Part shown: one piece after another, positions 6,406 through 10,756 of the stretch | How the letters are laid out: each line of letters starts with the position of its first letter | How positions within the stretch are numbered: the stretch's first letter is position 1 | Assembly: GCA_900770325.1 (NCBI GenBank) | Contig: CAAGKE010000044.1 | Span: 1 to 10,756, forward strand | Direction of reading: 5' to 3' | DNA length: 10,756 nucleotides | From: Lachnospiraceae bacterium | GTDB taxonomy: Bacteria > Bacillota > Clostridia > Lachnospirales > Lachnospiraceae | Notes under the pieces: generated by a model | What the model saw: the letters and a program-made list of their open reading frames with translations, nothing else | Databases searched by the model: none | Told to the model about the DNA's origin: nothing | Program-made: the position numbers and the translations under genes

Positions 6406-7170
6406 TTATCCGATACAGTACTTTTGATAGCCCAGAACGGCAGCTCCCACAGCTCCTGTATACTGAGCCAGCGAATGGGTATACACATGGGACTGCTTCA
6501 GATAAAACTCCAGCATCTCCTGCATCACCCCGGACCTGGCCAGTCCCCCGGAAAAAAACACATCGGTCCCCTCCGGCACCAGCTTTCGGGCAAAAGCAGC
6601 CGTTCTGCGGCAGATGGAATGAACACAGCCAAGCACAATATCTCCCGGATTTTCTTCCCGGGCCAGGAGGCCCACGATCTCACTCTCTGCAAACACTGCG
6701 CACATACTGTTGATGGCAACAGGTGTACAGCCCTTCACAAAATCGTCCAGCCGGTCCGGGCTGCAATTTACCCGCTCCAGCGTCATCTCCACAAAACGCC
6801 CTGTTCCTGCAGCGCATTTGTCATTCATGAGAAAATCCGTCACCTGTCCGTTTTCATCCAGCAGGATCACCTTGCTGTCCTGTCCACCAATATCAATGAC
6901 CGCCCTGCATTCGGGGCAAAGCCAGAACGCTCCGGCGCCATGGCAGGTAATCTCTGTTATTTTCCGATCCGCCTCCGGTAAAAGATTTCTCCCGTATCCT
7001 GTGGATACGGTCACTCCCACCTGATCTGTGGCCAGCTCCCGGTACATGTTCCGAAGCACCTGCCCCGGCTTCATCGTGGTGGGACTCATCCGGCAGGCAC
7101 TGATCTGCTTTCCGTCAAATAAAACCGCCTTTGTAGTGGCAGAACCAGAATCAATTCCAAGACTGAGCAT
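6406..7170 (-). CDS. Acyl-CoA dehydratase activase / HgdC-type ATPase (YjiL type)
   Basis: ATP-dependent reductase activator of the ASKHA (actin/Hsp70-like) superfamily. The homodimer holds one [4Fe-4S] cluster and uses ATP hydrolysis to lower its potential and pass an electron to a dehydratase or double-cubane partner. The 254-aa product has the phosphate-1 motif GIDSGSATTK (5-14), phosphate-2 DIGGQDSK (93-100), the adenosine-site motif FFSGGLARS (205-213), and cluster cysteines C119 (NDKCAAGTGRF) and C157 (NSMCAVFAESE). Length matches HgdC (about 260 aa). ATG 7170 has AAGGGG about 8 nt upstream. The gene is first in the operon and ends 34 nt before the start codon of its partner protein. 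With no CoA-transferase or acyl-CoA dehydrogenase alongside, the partner is probably the double-cubane protein rather than a fermentation dehydratase. Confidence 0.93.
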   Translation of the reverse strand: MLSLGIDSGSATTKAVLFDGKQISACRMSPTTMKPGQVLRNMYRELATDQVGVTVSTGYGRNLLPEADRKITEITCHGAGAFWLCPECRAVIDIGGQDSKVILLDENGQVTDFLMNDKCAAGTGRFVEMTLERVNCSPDRLDDFVKGCTPVAINSMCAVFAESEIVGLLAREENPGDIVLGCVHSICRRTAAFARKLVPEGTDVFFSGGLARSGVMQEMLEFYLKQSHVYTHSLAQYTGAVGAAVLGYQKYCIG

Positions 7171-7195
7171 ATCCGTCCCCTTCGCTTTGTATTTT

Positions 7196-7222
7196 CGTTA
7201 CTATTCACGTCGCACAGTAACG
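7196..7222. repeat. Short GTTACT...AGTAAC palindrome in the activase leader
   Basis: CGTTACT (7196-7202) and AGTAACG (7216-7222) are perfect reverse complements around 13 nt containing ATTCACG. The end arms are the same as those of the 72-bp element at 4459-4530, so this looks like a reduced copy. It falls in the 5' untranslated region between the promoter at 7268-7295 and the activase start. Confidence 0.6.
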
Positions 7223-7267
7223 TATTTTCTTTTTGCCAGTTCAGATACCTTCCCTGTCATCCCCCAT

Positions 7268-7295
7268 TTTATAACCCGGTCAGAATATATGTCTA
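7268..7295 (-). promoter_or_regulatory. Promoter of the activase / double-cubane / yedF operon
   Basis: On the minus strand TAGACA (plus 7290-7295, five of six to the -35 consensus) is followed after 16 bp by TATAAA (plus 7268-7273, five of six to the -10 consensus). Transcription would begin near 7261, leaving a leader of about 90 nt that carries the palindrome at 7196-7222. Confidence 0.6.
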
Positions 7296-7321
7296 ATTGA
7301 TAATTCCTATTTGAGGTATCT

Positions 7322-7327
7322 ATTATA
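7322..7327 (-). promoter_or_regulatory. Possible second -10 box upstream of the activase operon
   Basis: A perfect TATAAT on the minus strand, preceded by an A-run, but with only a poor -35 (GTATCA, three of six, at 17 bp). It may be a weak or alternative promoter. Confidence 0.3.
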
Positions 7328-7442
7328 GGTTTTTTCTATACTATTGATACTGCTTTTATTTTACGCCAGGCATAAGGGGTACGCATCTCTTCCCGGAGGA
7401 CTTTTATCGTATAGGAAACGCAAAGCACTTTCCCATGCAAAT

Positions 7443-7490
7443 AAAGGATGCCGTTTCCTCATCTGAACTGATGATTTCACGGCATCCTTT
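7443..7490 (-). terminator. Probable Rho-independent terminator of guaB
   Basis: AAAGGATGCCGT and ACGGCATCCTTT (7443-7454 and 7479-7490) are perfect 12-bp reverse complements around 24 nt, in which CATC/GATG can pair further. On the minus strand the stem is followed by ATTTG, giving a short T-rich end. It starts about 45 nt past the guaB stop. The plus-strand side is also T-rich, so it could act in both directions. Confidence 0.7.
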
Positions 7491-7506
7491 CTTTGTATCT
7501 TTATTC

Positions 7507-7533
7507 GTTACTGATCATGTTGGTCACAGTAAC
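7507..7533. repeat. Short GTTACTG...CAGTAAC palindrome just after guaB
   Basis: GTTACTG (7507-7513) and CAGTAAC (7527-7533) are perfect reverse complements around 13 nt; TGATCA and TGGTCA inside extend partial symmetry. It ends 2 nt before the guaB stop codon. It has the same arms as the elements at 4459-4530 and 7196-7222. Confidence 0.6.
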
Positions 7534-7535
7534 CT

Positions 7536-8990
7536 TTATTCTTCTACGCTGTAGTTGGGTGCTTCTTTTGTAATATGAATATCATGGGGATGAGATTCTT
7601 TCAGAGCCGCAGCGGAGATCTTTACAAACCGCCCATTCTCTTTAAGTTCATCAATCGTGGGCGTACCACAATATCCCATACCGGAACGCAGACCGCCGAT
7701 CAGCTGGAATACGGTATCTTCCACGCTTCCCTTATATGCCACACGGCCTTCCACTCCTTCCGGAACCAGCTTTTTGGCATTTGTCTGGAAATAACGGTCC
7801 TTGCTTCCGTTTTCCATCGCAGCGATGGAACCCATGCCGCGGTATACCTTGTACTTTCTTCCCTGATACAGCTCAAAGGTTCCCGGACTCTCATCACATC
7901 CGGCAAACATACTTCCCATCATACATACATTTGCGCCGGCTGCGATTGCCTTGGTTACATCTCCGGAATACTTGATACCGCCATCTGCAATAATCGGAAC
8001 ACCGTATTCCTTTGCTACTGCGTAACAATCCATAACTGCGGAGATCTGGGGAACACCGATACCTGCCACAACACGGGTGGTACAGATGGATCCGGGTCCG
8101 ATACCCACCTTTACCGCATCAGCGCCTGCCTCGATCAATGCTCTGGTCGCTTCTCCGGTAGCCACATTTCCAGCGATTACCTGAACATCCGGATAAGCCT
8201 CCTTCACCATTCTCACACAACGGAGTACATTTGCAGAATGTCCGTGAGCAGAATCCAGAACTACCACATCCACATGGGCCTGTACCAGCTCCTTCACACG
8301 ATCCAGTACATTGGCTGTAATGCCGATGGCTGCGCCGCACAGCAGACGTCCCTGATCATCCTTGGCAGACAGCGGATACTTGATCTGCTTTTCAATATCC
8401 TTAATCGTTACAAGACCCTTCAGATTGAAGTTCTCATCCACGATTGGAAGTTTTTCTTTTCTTGCTTTTGCCAGAATCCGCTTTGCCTCTTCCATCGTAA
8501 TACCTACAGGAGCAGTGATCAGCCCCTCAGAGGTCATGGATTCTTTGATCTTCTTTGTAAAATCCTCTTCAAACAGAAGGTCTCTGTTGGTAATGATACC
8601 CACCAGCCTGCCATTCTCGGTAATCGGTACGCCGGAAATCCGGAACTTCGCCATCAAAGCATCCGCCTCTGCAAGAGTATTCTCCGGAGACAAATGGAAA
8701 GGATCTGTAATAACGCCGTTTTCTGAACGTTTTACCTTATCCACCTCTTCTGCCTGAGCTTCAATGGACATATTCTTATGAATAATACCGATCCCACCCT
8801 GTCTAGCCATTGCTATTGCCATACGATGCTCTGTAACCGTATCCATTCCTGCACTCATCAGCGGAATGTTCAGTTTGATCTTTTTGGTCAGCCATGTGGA
8901 TACATCCACCTGGTTGGGGATCACTTCTGAATAAGCCGGTATCAGCAGAACATCATCGAAAGTAATACCTTCACTTACAATCTTTCCCAT
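7536..8990 (-). CDS. guaB: IMP dehydrogenase
   Basis: Converts IMP to XMP with NAD+, the first committed and usually rate-limiting step of GMP synthesis, in the cytoplasm. At 484 aa it is the standard bacterial length. The TIM-barrel start (FDDVLLIPAYSEVIP, 11-25) is interrupted by two CBS domains at about 93-205, where purine nucleotides bind. Catalytic Cys303 is in the loop GPGSICTTRVVAG (298-310); IMP contacts ADGGIKYSGD (335-344) and YRGMGS (383-388) are present, and the mobile flap carries the Arg-Tyr pair (399-400). ATG 8990 has GAGAGGG upstream. It appears to be monocistronic: promoter at 9042-9070, terminator at 7443-7490. Nothing in the protein is unusual. Confidence 0.98.
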   Translation of the reverse strand: MGKIVSEGITFDDVLLIPAYSEVIPNQVDVSTWLTKKIKLNIPLMSAGMDTVTEHRMAIAMARQGGIGIIHKNMSIEAQAEEVDKVKRSENGVITDPFHLSPENTLAEADALMAKFRISGVPITENGRLVGIITNRDLLFEEDFTKKIKESMTSEGLITAPVGITMEEAKRILAKARKEKLPIVDENFNLKGLVTIKDIEKQIKYPLSAKDDQGRLLCGAAIGITANVLDRVKELVQAHVDVVVLDSAHGHSANVLRCVRMVKEAYPDVQVIAGNVATGEATRALIEAGADAVKVGIGPGSICTTRVVAGIGVPQISAVMDCYAVAKEYGVPIIADGGIKYSGDVTKAIAAGANVCMMGSMFAGCDESPGTFELYQGRKYKVYRGMGSIAAMENGSKDRYFQTNAKKLVPEGVEGRVAYKGSVEDTVFQLIGGLRSGMGYCGTPTIDELKENGRFVKISAAALKESHPHDIHITKEAPNYSVEE

Positions 8991-9041
8991 GCCTAGTCCC
9001 TCTCATCTAATGTGAATTTTATCATGTGCTGTTAAATGTAT

Positions 9042-9070
9042 ACTCTAGCAAATTCAGTCCGCCTTGTCAA
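9042..9070 (-). promoter_or_regulatory. guaB promoter with extended -10
   Basis: On the minus strand a perfect TTGACA (plus 9065-9070) is followed after 17 bp by TAGAGT (plus 9042-9047), preceded by TGC, which gives an extended -10 motif. Transcription would begin near 9035, with a leader of about 45 nt. The -35 box overlaps the palindrome TCAACGGTTGA at the end of a tandem repeat, a possible operator. Confidence 0.7.
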
Positions 9071-9130
9071 CCGTTGATTTTACAAATTTTGTACTGGTAT
9101 GAACCGTTGTTTTTACAGTTTTAGTACTGG
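9065..9130. repeat. Two-copy 33-bp tandem repeat over the guaB -35 region and the 166-aa gene's stop
   Basis: Units 9065-9097 and 9098-9130 match at 27 of 33 positions by eye. Each ends in GTACTGG (plus strand) and carries AACCGTTG. The promoter-proximal unit contains the guaB -35 box TTGACA; the other has TTCATA at the same place. The distal unit includes the stop codon (9121-9123) and last two codons of the 166-aa gene. Confidence 0.8.
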
Positions 9131-9621
9131 CAAACCTTTCGGGGAGCGATTCTGCGGATATCTCCCACCACATTTTCATTCAGCTCCAGCTTCACCAGCT
9201 CCCGGTGATTTTCCCTGTTAAACACCAGGCTGTAGGAAGGAACCTGAGGGTCCAGGGAAGTATAATCCTTTACCCGGATCTCTTTATTGTTTTTGTAGCT
9301 GTCCAACGCATGGGAATTCGATGGGGCCAGAATCTCCATATTTTCAACATCGTAGGTAGCGCAGCGTTTCCGCTTCTGTTTTCCCATGATCTTATCAATA
9401 TCGATTTCTCCGTTCACATACAGATATTCATACTCCAGATCAAATCCGGGAAGCATCAGATAGGTAACGATTCCCAGCACCACTGCCGCGATCCAGAGAG
9501 GCCAGATCATGATTCCTCCCACAAAACAGACCGCCGTCGCACCGATCAAAACCACCTTCTTTACCTTATCGGAAGTGGGAGTAATGCGCTTTACCATAAT
9601 CTCACTGTACATATCACTCAT
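9121..9621 (-). CDS. Uncharacterised protein with two membrane helices (possibly DUF6106-like)
   Basis: A 166-aa protein I cannot assign to a function. Two hydrophobic helices at about 22-39 (VVLIGATAVCFVGGIMIW) and 41-58 (LWIAAVVLGIVTYLML) form a hairpin, with the basic N-terminus and the C-terminal 100 residues probably both in the cytoplasm. The C-terminal part looks like a small beta-rich domain (EYEYLYVNGEIDIDKIMGKQKRK, YDVENMEILAP). The YVNGEIDID-type stretch recalls the Firmicutes family I remember as DUF6106; this is from memory. ATG 9621 has AGG about 8 nt upstream. It follows the 276-aa membrane gene by 59 bp, probably co-transcribed, and has no clear terminator before the guaB promoter. 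Its stop lies in the 33-bp tandem repeat. Confidence 0.75.
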   Translation of the reverse strand: MSDMYSEIMVKRITPTSDKVKKVVLIGATAVCFVGGIMIWPLWIAAVVLGIVTYLMLPGFDLEYEYLYVNGEIDIDKIMGKQKRKRCATYDVENMEILAPSNSHALDSYKNNKEIRVKDYTSLDPQVPSYSLVFNRENHRELVKLELNENVVGDIRRIAPRKVCQY

Positions 9622-9650
9622 TTTGTTTACCTGCCTTTTCCTTTTATTTT

Positions 9651-9668
9651 ATCTGCCGCCCGGCAGAT
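9651..9668. repeat. Hairpin between the two uncharacterised membrane genes
   Basis: ATCTGCC and GGCAGAT (7-bp arms, 4-nt loop) are flanked by A/T-rich sequence on both sides. On the minus strand it is followed by AAAATAAAA, not a T-run, so it is probably not a terminator for the upstream gene; an mRNA-stability hairpin between co-transcribed genes is more likely. Confidence 0.55.
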
Positions 9669-9680
9669 TTTATTTCTTCC

Positions 9681-10511
9681 TCAGTTCCTGCTTTCTGTCG
9701 TTCCTTCCGCAGTCTCTGCTTCCACTTTTTCTGTTTCCGCCGCCGGTTCATCTCCCATCAGATAGTGCAGCAGCTCCACTGACATCTCGATTCGGGACGA
9801 TCCTGCCGGGAAGGCCATATAAACTGTTCCCACGGAATCCGGATACAATCCGCTTTCCTCCAGCTTCTCCGCCTGATCCACACGGATACCGTAGATGCCT
9901 TTCACGCCCTCTTCCGGTGTTCTCTCCGTATCCAGATACTCCTCCCATTCCTTCAGTTCTTCCCGGGAAAGTACCTGATCCAGTGCCTGAAAAGCCCCGT
10001 TCTCCAGATAATGAAGATAAACGTTTTCCGGCATGATCATACAGTCTAGCGTCCCGTCCGACATATATGCCATGATCTTTATAGTAGCCGCTGTGGTAGC
10101 CGTATCCATAGAATCAAAATTCACTGACAGAGAATAGTCCAGATCCAGCTCCTGATCATCCTCCAGGCCGCCCAGATAATCTTCAAATCCCCGTCCCAGA
10201 TTCAGAGCATCCCCGCCCAGATAATCACAGTTGAGAAACGCAGCCTGAATCACCTGCTCAATTCCCATATTATGTATCGATGTACGAATTATGGAACAAA
10301 GAAGCAGCACCCCAATGATGATCACAAAAACAAATTTATAATAATCCCAGATATAGCCGATCTTCTGCTTCCAGTTCATCTCCTTTAGTTTTGCCTTTTC
10401 TCTTGCCATTTTTTCCTTACGGCTTAATCCCTCCAGGCTGTCCTCCTTCGGCATCATGATCCGCTGTTCTGTATCCTTCTGCTCTGTCTTTTTTTCTTTC
10501 TGCACTTTCAT
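9681..10511 (-). CDS. Uncharacterised single-pass membrane protein with acidic extracytoplasmic domain
   Basis: I do not recognise the family. The product (276 aa from the chosen start) has a very charged, lysine/glutamate-rich cytoplasmic segment of about 55 residues (coiled-coil-like, EGLSRKEKMAREKAKLKEMNW), one transmembrane helix at about 59-76 (KFVFVIIIGVLLLCSII), and an acidic domain of about 200 residues that should lie outside. That domain has no cysteine pairs beyond two isolated Cys and no catalytic motif I know. The alpha/beta pattern with MAYMSDGTLDCMIMPENVYLHYLENGAFQALDQVLS resembles a periplasmic-binding-like lobe, but that is only an impression. The frame can open at TTG 10538 with no ribosome site; ATG 10511 has GAAAGG at good spacing and is preferred. 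It ends 59 bp before the 166-aa gene. Confidence 0.7.
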   Translation of the reverse strand: MKVQKEKKTEQKDTEQRIMMPKEDSLEGLSRKEKMAREKAKLKEMNWKQKIGYIWDYYKFVFVIIIGVLLLCSIIRTSIHNMGIEQVIQAAFLNCDYLGGDALNLGRGFEDYLGGLEDDQELDLDYSLSVNFDSMDTATTAATIKIMAYMSDGTLDCMIMPENVYLHYLENGAFQALDQVLSREELKEWEEYLDTERTPEEGVKGIYGIRVDQAEKLEESGLYPDSVGTVYMAFPAGSSRIEMSVELLHYLMGDEPAAETEKVEAETAEGTTESRN

Positions 10512-10543
10512 TGCTGCCTTTCTTTTTCCATTTTCCAAACACT

Positions 10544-10585
10544 GTTTCGCAATAGCCTCTCTCAGTTTATAGCCAATTGCGAAAC
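10544..10585. repeat. GTTTCGCAAT inverted repeat upstream of the 276-aa gene
   Basis: GTTTCGCAAT (10544-10553) and ATTGCGAAAC (10576-10585) are perfect 10-bp reverse complements around 22 bp. The spacer includes TATAAA on the minus strand (plus 10566-10571), a possible -10 box for the 276-aa gene, though I find no good -35. The right arm lies within the 22-bp repeat shared with 5220-5241. Confidence 0.6.
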
Positions 10586-10595
10586 TCGTAAAACT
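10574..10595. repeat. Second copy of the 22-bp repeat found at 5220-5241
   Basis: It matches 5220-5241 at 21 of 22 positions in the same orientation. Here it lies next to a small hairpin GCCCT/AGGGC (10596-10609) and the large palindrome that starts at about 10609. Confidence 0.65.
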
Positions 10596-10608
10596 GCCCT
10601 CCGTAGGG

Positions 10609-10742
10609 CTGCACGTCTCCCAGTGTACAGCATCGAAAACGACATTTTACTGGGATGTCTGCCACAGGAAGACATTATGTCTTACTGTGGCAGACAGAAC
10701 AGCAAAATGCTCGTTTTCGAGATGAACACGGGAGATGTGCAG
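10609..10742. repeat. Long imperfect palindrome (about 134 bp) at the right edge
   Basis: The apex is very strong: TGTCTGCCACAG (10656-10667) pairs with CTGTGGCAGACA (10685-10696), and inside it AAGACAT pairs with ATGTCTT around a single T. The stem continues outward with small bulges: GAAAACGA/TCGTTTTC, CATTTT/AAAATG, and CTGCAC (10609-10614) with GTGCAG (10737-10742). Pairing may continue to the window edge. There is no open frame of note inside. It could be a miniature mobile element, a structured RNA or an intergenic repeat upstream of the 276-aa gene. Confidence 0.75.
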
Positions 10743-10756
10743 ACCGAAGGATGACA

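Larger units (their letters stand above)
7171..7535. other. Intergenic region between guaB and the activase operon
   Basis: This 365-bp gap has no supportable gene on either strand. From the guaB side it holds a short palindrome (7507-7533), the terminator (7443-7490), about 100 bp with no feature I recognise (about 7340-7440), the weak TATAAT (7322-7327), the better promoter (7268-7295) and a second short palindrome (7196-7222). Confidence 0.6.

Noticed and set aside
6372..6488. Upstream extension of the short N-terminal reductase frame
   Set aside because: It overlaps the end of the activase gene; the ATG at 6371 has a perfect AGGAGG and begins at the family's usual start.
7340..7440. Riboswitch in the guaB-activase gap
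   Set aside because: No conserved aptamer core that I recognise, and most of the region lies upstream of the better promoter, so it would not be in the leader.
7575..8726. Plus-strand 383-codon frame
   Set aside because: Entirely antisense to guaB, rich in Cys/His/Ile and without any domain; a shadow frame.
10512..10538. TTG start for the 276-aa gene
   Set aside because: No Shine-Dalgarno sequence precedes it, whereas ATG 10511 has GAAAGG at normal spacing.
1..10756. CRISPR array, tRNA, rRNA, transposase or phage genes
   Set aside because: No regularly spaced repeats with unique spacers, no cloverleaf or rRNA-like sequence and no transposase or phage-type protein was seen.

Overview
All genes in this window lie on the minus strand, and base composition looks close to half G+C. 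Clostridial-type Shine-Dalgarno sequences, a PepF peptidase, an ATP-activated double-cubane-cluster reductase pair (a marker of strict anaerobes), a YedF protein, and many small palindromic repeats between genes all point to a Firmicutes gut anaerobe. Lachnospiraceae is most likely, perhaps a Blautia-like relative. The genus is a guess from general resemblance; no marker gene settles it.

In order of transcription (right to left): (1) The right edge holds a long imperfect palindrome (about 10609-10742) and a second inverted repeat. They precede two uncharacterised membrane-protein genes: a 276-aa single-pass protein (9681-10511) and a 166-aa protein with two membrane helices (9121-9621). (2) guaB (IMP dehydrogenase, 7536-8990) has its own clear promoter, which sits inside a 33-bp tandem duplication, and a probable Rho-independent terminator. 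(3) A likely operon follows from a good promoter at 7268-7295: an HgdC-type ATPase activator (6406-7170), a double-cubane-cluster protein (5242-6288, with a detached N-terminal piece at 6306-6371) and yedF (4561-5187). (4) After a repeat-rich gap come a membrane-anchored N-acetylmuramoyl-L-alanine amidase (3476-4267), a HEAT-like plus SAM-dependent methyltransferase protein (1928-3436) and oligoendopeptidase F (26-1831).

Functionally, the central operon is the most distinctive part. The activator hydrolyses ATP to push low-potential electrons into the double-cubane-cluster protein, which reduces an unknown small substrate; YedF carries a TusA-like sulfur-carrier domain and a DsrE-like domain. 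guaB is housekeeping purine synthesis, the amidase acts on cell wall, PepF on cytoplasmic peptides, and the methyltransferase probably on RNA.

The most unusual aspects are not new enzymes but two structural points. The double-cubane gene appears broken by a frameshift or deletion near its start. In addition, at least four different kinds of short repeats abut or overlap stop codons (pepF, the methyltransferase, the double-cubane protein, the 166-aa gene, with guaB and yedF close by), so that some C-terminal residues are encoded by repeat DNA. I found no convincing wholly new system, no CRISPR array, no tRNA or rRNA and no transposase.
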